Positions 1 through 9,662 of a DNA stretch of 64,000 nucleotides are shown in pieces. Made by a program: the position numbers and the translations under genes. The first letter of the stretch is position 1. Each line of letters opens with the position of its first letter. This stretch comes from Haladaptatus sp. R4 (GTDB lineage: Archaea; Halobacteriota; Halobacteria; Halobacteriales; Haladaptataceae), in the NCBI RefSeq assembly GCF_001625445.1, contig NZ_LWHG01000034.1, positions 1-64,000 of the forward strand. Direction: 5' to 3'. The notes beneath the pieces were generated by a model. It was not told where the DNA came from. It saw only the letters and a program-made list of their open reading frames with translations, and ran no database searches.

Positions 1-90
1 ACTGCGTTCGAGCGGAAGGTGTCGGAAGACAACGATAGCCGACCGATCGGGCACCGATATCGGATCGACCGACGGTCCGACCGAAACCTC

Positions 91-112
91 TATAAAATTT
101 AGGCGAGCTAAA
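91..112 (+). promoter_or_regulatory. TATA box with adjoining palindrome, candidate metal-regulator operator
   Basis: TATAAAA at 91-97 is followed directly by TTTAGGCGAGCTAAA (98-112), whose 5-bp arms TTTAG and CTAAA are perfect inverted repeats. DtxR-family iron regulators (SirR/Idr in haloarchaea) bind TTAGG-type palindromes, so an iron or manganese operator for the downstream flavoprotein is plausible. The resemblance is partial: the right arm is CTAA rather than CCTAA. Confidence 0.4.
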
Positions 113-237
113 AACATGGTAGGACATCCGACGGAACTCGGAGATCGCTCGGCCAGGACGAAGCAACCGCCGCACCGGGATACCCGTGAAGTCCCGCGGT
201 CGGACGACGGGACGGACAGCACCGCGGGGCCGTTCGG

Positions 238-1125
238 ATGACCGACTACGACGTGGTCATCGTCGGCGGCGGTCCCGGCGGCAGTTCGGCGGGCGTGTTC
301 GCCGCACGGTACGGCCTCGACACCGTCGTCTTCGACCGGGGGAACGCGGCGCTTCGGCGATGCGCGTACTTGGAGAACTACCTCGGGTTCCCCGCCGGTG
401 TCGATATCGACACGTTCTACGAGTTGATGCACGCCCACGTCGAGGAGGCGGGGTGCGAACTGGTCCCGGACATGGTCGAATCCATCACCCAAGGAGAAGA
501 CGATTCGGCGTTCGTCGTGGAAACGCAAGAGGGTCGCAACGTCACGGCGGACCGCGTCCGTGGCCGCGTGGTACGACGGCGAATACCTCCGACCGCTCGG
601 CGCGACGAGATGTTCGAACGCCACGAACACGACGGCGAGGAGCACGAACACTTCGATCCGGAGTACGCCGACGACGACGGCCGGACGCCCATCGACGGAC
701 TCTACGTCGCCGCACCCGCCGGACAGCGGAGCGTTCAAACCATCATCGCCGCCGGTCACGGCGGCAACGGCGCGCGATGTCTGCTGGAGGACCTCCGAAA
801 CGAGGACGGGTTCTCCGGCGGCGTCGCACCCCACTACGACTGGCTCCGCCGGGATTCGGAGTTCTCGGGCGACTGGGGCGACCGCGACCGCTGGCGCGAA
901 TGGTACGAGGACGAAGTCGAGGACGATGCGGATATCGACGAGGAGCGGTTCGAGGAACTACGCGAGCGGTACATCGACAGAGCGTTCGAGACGCGCATCC
1001 CCGACGACGCCGTCGAGGAACGTTCCCGACGCGGGGTGAGTCGCCTCGTCGAGACGTACGGGTCCGAACGCGTGCTGGACGCGTTGGATGACGAGGAAAT
1101 TCGAGAGTATCTGGAAGCGGAGTAG
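238..1125 (+). CDS. FAD-dependent oxidoreductase, thioredoxin-reductase-like
   Basis: The N-terminus has the FAD-binding VVIVGGGPGGSSAG motif (residues 6-19) and later a second conserved stretch GLYVAAPAGQRS, as in pyridine nucleotide-disulfide oxidoreductases. There is no CxxC redox pair in the usual place, so it is not a normal thioredoxin reductase. The C-terminal third is a charged extension. About positions 555-600 the reading frame appears to leave and return: the other frame reads AAWYDGEYLRPLG there, which suits the family better, so two compensating indels are likely. The start ATG at 238 overlaps the end of a 41-codon ORF (116-241) of doubtful meaning. Substrate unknown. Confidence 0.75.
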   Translation: MTDYDVVIVGGGPGGSSAGVFAARYGLDTVVFDRGNAALRRCAYLENYLGFPAGVDIDTFYELMHAHVEEAGCELVPDMVESITQGEDDSAFVVETQEGRNVTADRVRGRVVRRRIPPTARRDEMFERHEHDGEEHEHFDPEYADDDGRTPIDGLYVAAPAGQRSVQTIIAAGHGGNGARCLLEDLRNEDGFSGGVAPHYDWLRRDSEFSGDWGDRDRWREWYEDEVEDDADIDEERFEELRERYIDRAFETRIPDDAVEERSRRGVSRLVETYGSERVLDALDDEEIREYLEAE

Positions 1126-1211
1126 AACGAACCGAACCGTCCCCGACCGACGGTCGGCGGAGTTGGTGATGCCGTTACCGGCGCTCGTAGTCGCCGACGA
1201 CACGCACGTTT

Positions 1212-1241
1212 GTACACAACATTCGTTTTCTACGTACACAA
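1212..1241 (+). promoter_or_regulatory. Direct repeats GTACACAA upstream of doeA
   Basis: GTACACAA occurs at 1212-1219 and 1234-1241, spaced 22 bp (two helical turns). The first copy is part of TACACAACATTCGT (1213-1226), a 14-bp box also found at 7516-7529 and 9647-9660 with only two variable positions. It lies 63-76 nt upstream of the doeA ATG, a sensible place for a regulator of this gene. Confidence 0.5.
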
Positions 1242-1288
1242 AAAAGTTAAACGGCTATTCCACGAACGTTCTGGTGAGAGCCGCTAGC

Positions 1289-2472
1289 ATGCCACGAACA
1301 ATCTTCGACGATACCGAGTACGAAACGCGTTTAGAACGAACGAAAGAGCGGATGCGCGAGGAGGAACTCGACGCGCTCGTCGTGGCCGACCCCGCGAACA
1401 TGAATTACCTCTCCGGGTACGACGGGTGGTCGTTCTACGTCCATCAGGCCGTCGTGGTCACGCTGGAACGCGACGAACCCGTGTGGGTGGGCCGCGGCAT
1501 GGACGCCAACGGCGCGCGTGCGACCACCTGGCTCGACGAGGAGAGCATTCTCCCGTACAGCGACGACTACGTTCACTCCCCGTACGACCTCCACCCGATG
1601 GATCACCTGGGAGAGGTCATCGAGGACCTCGACGCCGAGGACGGCCGCATCGGGTTGGAGATGGACGCCTACTACTTCACCGCGAAATCCTACACCCGCC
1701 TCCAGAAGAACCTCCCCGACGCCACCTTCGAGGACACAACGCTGCTCGTCAACTGGATTCGAATCAAAAAGAGCGAACAGGAACTCGACTACATGCGGGA
1801 GGCGGCACGCATCTCCGAGAACGAAGATGCTCGCCGGACTCGAAACGCAATCGAGGAAGGGGTTCCCGAGTACGAGGCCGCGGCAGAAATCTACGACGGC
1901 CTCATCCGCGGTACCGAGGAGTTCGGCGGCGACTACCCGTCCATCGTCCCTCTGATGCCTTCGGGCGACCACACCGGGACGCCCCACCTCACGTGGACCG
2001 ACCGCGAGTTCGAGGACGGCGACCCCGTCATCATCGAACTCTCGGGCTGTCGGCACCGTTATCACTCGCCGCTGGCCCGGACGACGTTCGTCGGCGACCC
2101 GCCGGACGAGATGCAACGGCGGGCGGACGTAGTGGTAGAGGGACTGGAAGCCGCAATCGACGCCGTCGAACCCGGCGTCACCTGCGAATCCGTCGAGAAG
2201 GTCTGGCGGGACACCATCGCGCAGTACGGCCTCGAAAAGGAGGACCGCATCGCCTACGCGATGGGCCTCGGCTACCCGCCGGACTGGGGCGAACACACCG
2301 CCAGCATGCGGCCGGGCGACGAGACGATTATTGGAAAAAGACATGACCTTCCACATGATCCCCGGCCTCTGGTTCGACGACTTCGGCGTCGAGTTGAGCG
2401 AGACGTTCCGCGTCACGTCGAACGGTGCGGAAGTACTCGCGGACTTCCCGCGTCGGCTCTTCACGACGTAAA
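1289..2472 (+). CDS. doeA: Ectoine hydrolase-like M24 family protein (DoeA/EutD)
   Basis: A creatinase/prolidase-fold (M24) protein of about 394 residues. The stretch MNYLSGYDGWSFYVHQ near residue 35, followed by DANGARAT and LHPMDHL, closely resembles bacterial ectoine hydrolase, which opens the ectoine ring to N-acetyl-2,4-diaminobutyrate. The C-terminal pita-bread domain keeps GGDYPSIVPLMPSG, HLTW and GYPPDWGE. A frameshift near 2332 moves the last 45 residues (from KDMTFHMIPGLWFDD) to another frame; the stop TAA at 2470 is the natural end. I chose ATG 1289 because homology starts there. It ends 6 bp from the convergent dehydrogenase. Family is clear; ectoine specificity is inferred from resemblance and neighbours. 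Confidence 0.85.
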
Positions 2473-2478
2473 AATAAT

Positions 2479-3456
2479 TCAGTCCGAATTCGGTTCCGGG
2501 GCGAGAACCCCGTTTTCGAGCGGTTCGCCGGTTTCGAGGCGGTCCACGTTCTCCGCGACGATGTCCGCGAGACGGTCCCAGTGGAGCGGCGTGTGTCCAC
2601 CCGTGTGCGGCGTGATGAGACAGTTTTCGAGGGTCCACAGCGGGTGGTCCTCGGGGAGCGGTTCCGGATCGGTCACGTCGAGGGCCGCCCCGCGGATCTT
2701 TTCGGAGCGGAGTGCCGAAACGAGCGCGTCGGTATCGACGATTGGGCCGCGGGCGGTGTTGACGAGGACGGTGTCCGGCGACATCGTCGCAAACTCGGAT
2801 TTTCCGATGAGTCCACGCGTCGTCTCGGTGAGCGGGCACGCGACCACGACGTACTCGCTCCGGGAGAGGGCGTCGTGGATGGCGTCCTCGTCGAAGCCGA
2901 CCACTTCGTCCGTCGGGCCGCCCTTCTCCGGCGTGTACCGGACGCCGACGGTTTCGACGTCGAATCCCTGAAGCCGTTGGACGATTTCCTGCCCGATGGA
3001 ACCCAACCCGATGATCGTGACGGTGCTACCGGTGAGTTCCCCGGACTGGAAGTGTCTCCACTCGCCGCGCTCCTTGCGTCGCCACCCCTCGTGGAGACGG
3101 CGAGCGAAGACGAGCATGTTGCCGATGGCCTGCTCGGCGATTCCGGGTGCGTGAATTCCACCGGCGTTCGTCACGGCGACGCCGCGGTCCGCGAGCGCGT
3201 CCATCGGGACGTGATCGGTTCCCGCGAAGGTACAGGCGAACAGTTCGAGTCGGTCGGTGCGGGCGAGCAGGTCCCGCTCGATAGTGATGCCGGTGACGAC
3301 CCGCGCGTCCGCGACGAGTTGGCGTTCCTGCTTCGGCGTCGTGGCGTGCGCGACCGTTCGGTCCGGGAGGCGTTCACGCAACGCTTCGGCGTACGATTCC
3401 ATCGAGAGTCCTTCCGTCCCCTCGCGGAGGACGACGATATCCGGGGTTTCGCTCAT
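2479..3456 (-). CDS. D-2-hydroxyacid dehydrogenase, NAD-dependent
   Basis: Intact, 325 residues, the usual length. The Rossmann motif GLGSIGQ, the catalytic Arg in NTARGP, Glu in DPEPLPEDHPL and His in TPHTGGHT are all present, so it should interconvert a 2-keto acid and a D-2-hydroxyacid. It is convergent with doeA and divergent from the M20 amidohydrolase, sharing a 137-bp promoter region with the latter that contains a GATAATC sequence. Such dehydrogenases are not part of the described bacterial ectoine route; a role with a keto acid produced by the adjacent deaminases is an inference. Confidence 0.85.
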   Translation of the reverse strand: MSETPDIVVLREGTEGLSMESYAEALRERLPDRTVAHATTPKQERQLVADARVVTGITIERDLLARTDRLELFACTFAGTDHVPMDALADRGVAVTNAGGIHAPGIAEQAIGNMLVFARRLHEGWRRKERGEWRHFQSGELTGSTVTIIGLGSIGQEIVQRLQGFDVETVGVRYTPEKGGPTDEVVGFDEDAIHDALSRSEYVVVACPLTETTRGLIGKSEFATMSPDTVLVNTARGPIVDTDALVSALRSEKIRGAALDVTDPEPLPEDHPLWTLENCLITPHTGGHTPLHWDRLADIVAENVDRLETGEPLENGVLAPEPNSD

Positions 3457-3593
3457 GGTAGATCAGTGCGTACCGTATCGGGTGACGCGAATCGATAATC
3501 GAACGATTGTGGGGCCCCATATTAGTCCTTTTGTGTAGTCGCTGTCAACGGAATGCGTTTACAATTAAGTGGGTGGGCGTGCCAGTACCACGC

Positions 3594-4878
3594 ATGGCAG
3601 AGTCAATCCGTGATCGACTTTCGGACGTCCGACGGTCTTTCCACCGGTACCCGGAACCCGCGTGGCGGGAGTTCTACAGCGACGCATCGTCTCGTCGAGG
3701 AGATTCGGGACATCGGCGTCGACGAACTCGCCGTCGGCACCGACGTGTACGACAGCGACGAGCGAATGGCCGTTCCGGACGCCGACGAGGTCGAGGAATG
3801 GCAGGAACGGGCGCTCGAACGCGGTGCCGACCCCGACCTCCTCGAAAAAATCGACGGGGGTAACACGGGCGTCGTCGCCGTTCTCGACCGAGGTTCCGGA
3901 CCCGTCGTCGGACTCCGCGTCGACATCGACGGCCTGTTCATCGAGGAATCGACGGGGGACGACCACGCGCCCGCCGACGCCGGGTTCCGGTCCGAAGGGG
4001 ACGGGACGATGCACGCCTGCGGTCACGACGCACACATGACGTGGGGGCTCGCGACCCTCGAAGCCGTCGCCGAGAGCGACTTCGACGGGAAGTTCGTCGC
4101 CTTCTTCCAACCCGCCGAGGAGGTGTCCGGCGGCGGTCACCCGATGGCCGAAAGCCGGTTCGCCGACGACTTGGACTACCTGTTCGCCGTCCACGTCGGT
4201 CTCGACCATCCCACGGGAGAGGTCGTCGCCGGAATCGAACGGCCGCTGGCAATGTCCCACGTCGACGTGACGTTCGAGGGAACGACCGCCCACGCCGGGA
4301 AAGCGCCCCAAGACGGCGACAACGCGATGCAGGCGCTCGGGACGGCCATCCAGAACGCCTACGCGATTCCGCGCCACGAGGACGGGATGACGCGCGTGAA
4401 CCTCGGACGGGCGGAGGCCGGAACGTCGAGCAACGTCATCGCCGATTTCGCCCACGTGGAGGCGGAAGTTGCGCGGGGCGAGACGACCGAACTCATGGAG
4501 TACATGCAGTCCCGGTTGGATAGGACGCTCGAAACCGCCGCCGAGATGCACGGCTGTGACGTGGACATCGACGTCCGGAGCAAATCCCCCCGTGCGGATA
4601 GCGACCCGGAACTCGCAGAGGTCGTGGCGGACGTTGCACGGAACGTCGAGGGCGTCGAGACCGTGCTCCCGTCCGCGGACTTCGGCGCGAGCGAGGACGC
4701 CACGTTCCTGATGGAGCGCGTGCAGGAGGACGGCGGCCTCGCCACGTACCTCATCGTCGGAACGGACCACCCGACGAGCCATCACACGCCGACGTTCGAC
4801 GTGGACGAACGAAGCCTCCCCATCGGCGTGGACGTGTTGGTCGAATCGATACTCGCCGTCGCGGACGACGGGCCATGA
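3594..4878 (+). CDS. M20 family metal-dependent amidohydrolase
   Basis: M20 peptidase/amidohydrolase (AbgA/hippurate-hydrolase type). Metal-site motifs MHACGHDAHMT and FQPAEEVSGGG and the C-terminal HPTSHHTPTFDVDE are present. The N-terminal MAESIRDRLSDVRRSFHRYP and the rest lie in different frames, joined near 3685, so one indel is likely. Its stop overlaps the next gene's ATG by 4 bp, suggesting translational coupling to the EutB-like enzyme. It sits where bacteria carry DoeB (N-acetyl-diaminobutyrate deacetylase), but DoeB is an aspartoacylase/AstE-fold enzyme; this protein may be a non-orthologous replacement. Another acyl-amino-acid substrate cannot be excluded. Confidence 0.8.
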
Positions 4879-6163
4879 ATTCGGAGCGGACGGGCGACGG
4901 GCCACCGGCAGGCGACGATCCACCGACGGCCGACGACATCGTCACCGTCGCCGACGTGGAGGCGGCCCGGGAACGACTCGACGGGGTGGTCCATCGGACG
5001 CCGCTCGACCGTTCGACGACGTTCGCCGAGCGCAGCCGGGCGGCGTCGGTCGGACTCAAACTGGAAAACATGCAACGGACGGGGTCGTTCAAGAGTCGCG
5101 GCGCGTACAACAGGATGGCGCAACTCCCTCCGGCCGAACGCGAGCGCGGCGTCATCGCATCGAGGTGCGGGCAACCACGCGCAGGGCGTCGCCTTCGCGG
5201 GCGGATGCTCGACATCGACACGTCCATCGTCGTCCCCGAGGTGACGCCGTCATCGAAGATAGAAGCGACGCGCGGGTACGGTGCCGACGTCGTGGTGGAG
5301 GGCGACATCTACGAGCGGTCCTACGAGCACGCGCTCTCGCTCGCCGACGTGGAGGAGTTGACCTTCGTCCACCCGTTCGACGACGAGGCGATAATCGCGG
5401 GACAGGGAACCGTCGGACTCGAACTGCTGGAACAGTACCCGGAACTGGACACCGTCCTCGTCTCCATCGGCGGCGGCGGCCTTATCTCGGGAATCGCGAC
5501 GGTTCTCAAGGCACACGACCCGGACATCCGCGTCGTCGGCGTCCAACCCGAGGGGGCGTTCCACGCCAAGCCAGTCGCTCGAACGCGACGAGATTCACGA
5601 ACTGCCGGACGTGGACACCGTCGCGGAGGGAATCGCCGACACGCGCTTGCTCGAAAGGACCTTCGCCGTCGTCCGCGAGCGCGTGGACGACGTGGTGAGC
5701 GTCACCGACCGCGAGATGAGCGTCGCCGTCACCCTGCTCGCCGAGCGGGCGAAAACCGTGGTCGAAGCCGCGGGCGCAGCGCCGCTCGCGGCGCTGTGCT
5801 CAGGCGCGGTAGACGCGGCGGACGAACACGTCGCAGTCGTCGTCGCCAGGCGGTAACGTGAACCTCGCCGAGCACGCCGAACTCACGCGTACCGGCCGAA
5901 TGGAACTCGGCCGCTACGCGGAAGCGAACCTCTCGGTCGCCGACTGGCCGAGCGGTCTGGAGGCGCTTACGGACACCGTCGATAACCACGGTGCGGAACT
6001 GGAAGAACTGGAGCGAACGCGTCGAACGAACGCGGACGAACCGAACCGGACGCCGGTGAAAATCGGCGTGGCGGGGAGCGGTCCGGAACAACTTTCGTCG
6101 GTGTTGGTGGCGCTGGATCACCGGAACGGAATCGCGGTCGTCAGCGATAGCCTCGACGGATAA
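4875..6163 (+). CDS. Threonine dehydratase-like PLP enzyme (EutB-like) with C-terminal regulatory domain
   Basis: Fold-type II PLP enzyme. The PLP-lysine motif GSFKSRGA, the glycine loop SIGGGGLISG and the family motif SGGNVNL (reconstructed) are visible. The last 90 residues resemble an ACT-like domain. At least four indels are needed to read it as one protein: near 5163 and 5205 (compensating, around the expected SSAGNHAQGVA), near 5575, and near 5848 where one missing C turns AGC-GGC-GGT into an early stop. Bacterial hydroxyectoine clusters carry a threonine dehydratase homologue, EutB, acting on hydroxy-diaminobutyrate. A plain serine/threonine dehydratase is the alternative; a second paralog lies at 29234-30471. 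Confidence 0.75.
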
Positions 6164-6178
6164 AAATTCGACGTTCGT

Positions 6179-7516
6179 TCAGACCGCCGCGATGGCCTCG
6201 TTCAGAATCCCGATGCCGAGTTCGATTTCGCGCTCGGTCGAATCCAGCGGCGGGAGCAGGCGGATGGTTTTCTTCCCACAACCGAGCGTGAGGAGTCCCC
6301 GTTCCAGCGCCGCCTGGACGACGGCGTCGCGTCGCTCCGCCGTGTCGAACTCGACGGCGAGCATCAGACCTTTGCCCCGCACGTCCTCGACGTGTGTCGG
6401 TGCGGCGTCGCGGAGCAACTCCTTGGCCTGCCGCCCGCGTTCGGTCGCGTTGCTGAGCAGGTCGTACTCATCGATGGCCTCCAGCGTGAAGGTCCCCTGC
6501 ATCGACGCGAGCAGGTCGCCGCCGCCGAACGTCGAACCCAGACGGTTCTTCTCGGCCGGGAAGAGGTCCGACCGAGAGATGGTCGCACCGGTTCGAAGCG
6601 CCTTCGCGCTGGCGATGACGTCCGGTTCGATGGGGTAGTGGTCCGAGGCCCACATCTTCCCCGTTCGACCGACGCCGGACTGTATCTCGTCGGCGATCAG
6701 CGGAATGTCGTACGTCGAACAGACGTCACCCACTTCCTCCATGAAATCGACGCTCGGGAATCGATACCCGCCGACGCCCTGAACCGGTTCGATGACCATG
6801 AACGCGACCTCGTCGGGGTTGACGTGGCCGCCTTCGGGTTGGAGGGAATTTCGTAGCTGTGAGCCGTCACCGGTGAAGAATCCGCAGTCACAGGAATCGT
6901 TACCGTCGTGTGCATCACAGAACGGGACGGTTCGAACCCCGGCGATTTCGGGGTAATGTCTCGTGTACACCTCGTTCGAGCGGGTGATGGAGAGGGTACC
7001 GAGCGTTCGCCCGTGGAAACTCCCGTCGAACGTGTAGGCGTACTTCGCGGCCGGGTTGTGGTCGTGGGTGATCTTCATCGCGTTCTCCATGGCCTCGGCC
7101 CCGGAGTTCGAGAGGAAGACGGTGTCCATTCCGTATTGGCCGGAAACGTCCACGAGTTTCTCGATGAGGTGACTGGACGCGGGGAACTCCGCCGTTTTCG
7201 GGTCCGGGCCGTCGCCGAAGTAGATGTCCTGTCCGGCTATCTTCATCGGTTCGACGAGCGAGAACTCCCGTACTCTGTCGAGGATCTTCTCGTTGTTGTA
7301 TCCGAGCGGTGCCGCGCCGATGTGGCAGGTGAAATCGAGCAACACGTTGCCGTCCACGTCGGAGACGAACGGGCCGTGCGACTCGCCCGTGATGTCCCAG
7401 ACGAACTCGTGTGAGAACTCGCTCGGTGCCGCGTGTTCGGTATGAAAATCGATCCACCGCTCCGCGTTCGGACCGGGAAGTGTGGCCGCGTCGGGATATG
7501 CCGTGTCCCTATCCAT
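6179..7516 (-). CDS. Class III aminotransferase, PLP-dependent
   Basis: Intact, about 445 residues. Shows FTCHIGAAPLGYNN, SNSGAEAMENAMK, the SFHGRTLG motif, the aspartate in IADEIQSGVGRTG and the PLP lysine in IASAKAL. A short Cys-rich insert (CDAHDGNDSCDCGF) follows the HGRTLG domain. It is a 4-aminobutyrate/ornithine-type omega-aminotransferase and could serve as the 2,4-diaminobutyrate transaminase (DoeD role) or act in racemase-like chemistry known for related archaeal enzymes. I chose ATG 7516; an upstream TTG at 7522 is possible. Convergent with the EutB-like gene, 15 bp apart. The 14-bp TACACAA box overlaps its start. Confidence 0.85.
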   Translation of the reverse strand: MDRDTAYPDAATLPGPNAERWIDFHTEHAAPSEFSHEFVWDITGESHGPFVSDVDGNVLLDFTCHIGAAPLGYNNEKILDRVREFSLVEPMKIAGQDIYFGDGPDPKTAEFPASSHLIEKLVDVSGQYGMDTVFLSNSGAEAMENAMKITHDHNPAAKYAYTFDGSFHGRTLGTLSITRSNEVYTRHYPEIAGVRTVPFCDAHDGNDSCDCGFFTGDGSQLRNSLQPEGGHVNPDEVAFMVIEPVQGVGGYRFPSVDFMEEVGDVCSTYDIPLIADEIQSGVGRTGKMWASDHYPIEPDVIASAKALRTGATISRSDLFPAEKNRLGSTFGGGDLLASMQGTFTLEAIDEYDLLSNATERGRQAKELLRDAAPTHVEDVRGKGLMLAVEFDTAERRDAVVQAALERGLLTLGCGKKTIRLLPPLDSTEREIELGIGILNEAIAAV

Positions 7517-7529
7517 ACACAATGTTCGT
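7516..7529 (+). promoter_or_regulatory. TACACAANRTTCGT box at aminotransferase start
   Basis: TACACAATGTTCGT overlaps the start codon of the leftward aminotransferase. It matches the boxes at 1213-1226 and 9647-9660 at 12 of 14 positions. Overlap with the start suggests a repressor site if the mRNA is leaderless. Confidence 0.4.
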
Positions 7530-7580
7530 ATATCCCGTTATTAAAACTTGTTATCGTCAAGCGGTGACGGCCGTCACTGA

Positions 7581-9214
7581 TCAGTCGTCGTCCTGACCGG
7601 CCACCCCCGGTGTGTCCGTCGTCTCCTCCTCTTCGTCGCGCGCCGATGAGCTTCGTGCGGTCCTGAAGGAGCACGCCACCGGACTCCTTCTGGAACGTTC
7701 TGATGAGCCCGAGCATGGCGAGCAAACAGATGATGGCGAACGGAGCGCCGGTGATGATGGCGGCGGATTGCAGCGCTTCGACGACCGCCGACGACCATGA
7801 GGATGGACGCGACTGCGCCCTGTGCCACCGCCCAGAAGATGCGGTTGATGGACGAGGGGTGTTCCTTCCCGCCGGTCGTTATCATCGACACCGCCAACGT
7901 CGAGGAGTCGGCGGAGGTGACGAAGAACGTCGTCACCAAAATGAGGAAGGCGACGAGCAGGAGCGGGCCGATGACCGGTATCGCGTTGAACAGGACGAAT
8001 CCCGAGACGGACGCGTCGTACTGGTTGATGGGGCCGAGGATGTGTGCGACACCGGAATTCTGTAGGATGACCGCCGACCCTCCGACGATGATGAACCACG
8101 GAACTGTCGCCATCGACGTGGCACCGATCCCGGCGAACGCGACTTCGCGGACGCTCCGGCCGCGCGAGATGCGGGCGATGAACAGCCCCGCGAACGGCGA
8201 CCACGCGAGTGGCCACAACCAGTAGAAAACGGTCCAGTTGTTCACCCACCGATCCCAACTCGGTGGTTGGGCTGCCTGCGTGTAGAGACTCATCCTAAAG
8301 AAGTCGGTGACGAACCGACCGAACGCTTGCGTTCCGAGGTCGAGGATGCGCAACGTCGGACCGAAGATGAGGGTGGCGACCATCACCAGGAAGAACAGCA
8401 CCATGTTGAAGTTCGAGAGCCACCTGATACCCTTGTTGACGCCGAGAATGAGTGAGGCGGTGAAAATCACGGTCATCCCGGTGATGATGAGGATGGTTCC
8501 GACGTCACCGAGTGCGATACCCCACCGGAAGTCGAGGCCCGTGATGAACTGGCTTCCGACGAATCCCAACGACGTGGCGACGCCGCCGAGCGTCGCGAAC
8601 ACGGCGAGAATGTCGACGAGTTTCCCAATGTACCCGTCGACGTTGTCGGCACCGAGTATCGGCGTCAGTACGGCGGACACCCGGAGTGGGGCGTCATAGT
8701 TGTACACGAAGTAACCGATGGCGAGCCCCATCACGGTGAAACAGGACCACTGGGTGAGACTCCAGTGGAAGATGGCGTACTCCACCGCGATGGGCATCGC
8801 CGCCCCGGATTTCGGTGGCGCGTCGTACAACGGTGGAACTTTCGCGAAGTGGCTCAGCGATTCGGCCGGACCCCAGAAGACGATTCCCGCCGCGAGTCCG
8901 GCGGAGTACATCATCGCGAAGTACGAGAGGTAGCTGTACTCCGGTTCTTCGTCACCCAACCTGAGTTTCCCCCACGGGCCGAAGATGAGGAACGCGAGGA
9001 AGAGCACGAAGGCCAACATCACCAAGAGGAAGAACCAGTTGAAGTACTCTTGAATCCAGTACCGTATCCCTTCGACGAAATCGTATGAGCCGTTCGGATT
9101 CAGAACGAACGCGACGACGAAAACCAGCGTGATAGCGGCACCGAACAAGAAAATCGTCGGTTCGATTTCGTCGAGGAACTCCGAGACGGCCCCCTGCTCG
9201 TCGGATTGGCTCAT
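7581..9214 (-). CDS. BCCT family compatible-solute transporter
   Basis: Multi-helix membrane protein with BCCT signatures: FGPWGKLRLG, MMYSAGLAAGIVFWGPAE, and TSADSSTLAVSMITTGG. The family imports betaine, carnitine, choline or ectoine, mostly by sodium or proton symport. The usual WTxFYWxWW block reads WTVFYWLWPLAW here, with Pro in place of the last Trp of the motif, which is unusual. Two frameshifts near 7785 and 7650 affect the final helix and the acidic tail, which ends in TPGVAGQDDD. Next to the DoeA-like and aminotransferase genes, ectoine uptake is the simplest inference. Confidence 0.85.
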
Positions 9215-9662
9215 CTCACACCACCTCCGTTTCGTACGGACGGCGACGGCAGTTCGGGTCGTTCAACCCGTGTCTTCAGCGGCCGATTCGTCGGTCTGCA
9301 CACGTTCCGGTTGCACGATTTGTATCTCATGAGTAGTGTATGGTGGCATTGCCCGTGGTGTGCTATGACACACTTTTTAGTCATCGTGGAAGGTACCCAT
9401 AAATATTACGGATATTGCTACTAGCGGTTACAAAATACGTTTACAAAATTGCGCGGAGAACGTTAACTGTGTACGACAGTAACAGAACATATCATTGGTA
9501 TGGTGTAACACAGCTGAGTGAAAAATAAATGATGAAAAAACATTCTGATTGGTAATCATTTCGACCCGAATCGCCCCGTAGTCCGGTTCGATTCCCGTGA
9601 TTCGATCGAACGTCGGGGCGCGGTCCGTAACCCTTAATCATGGTCGTACACAAAATTCGTTT
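9215..9662. other. Intergenic region with candidate operators
   Basis: AT-rich gap between divergently transcribed BCCT transporter and the 9663 gene. It contains GTGTATGGTGGCAT (9336-9349 approx.), also found upstream of the aldehyde dehydrogenase near 13668, and an inverted repeat GTGTG-CTATGA-CACAC (9358-9373) followed by a T-run. No convincing small gene was seen. Confidence 0.5.
9647..9660 (+). promoter_or_regulatory. TACACAANRTTCGT box upstream of the DUF gene
   Basis: TACACAAAATTCGT lies 3-16 nt before the ATG at 9663. It is the third copy of the box seen at doeA and at the aminotransferase, and ties this unknown gene to the same regulon. Confidence 0.45.

Noticed and set aside
116-241. 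41-codon leader ORF before the first flavoprotein
   Set aside because: The ATG lies close to the predicted transcription start, the product is Arg/Pro-rich and unlike haloarchaeal proteins; kept only as a remark.
1331-2839. Long reverse-strand open frame opposite doeA
   Set aside because: GC-rich third positions leave antisense frames open; its Arg/Val-rich product matches no family and the forward strand encodes a clear M24 enzyme.
3594-4878. Calling the M20 gene doeB
   Set aside because: Bacterial DoeB belongs to the aspartoacylase/AstE fold, and the motifs here are those of M20 enzymes.
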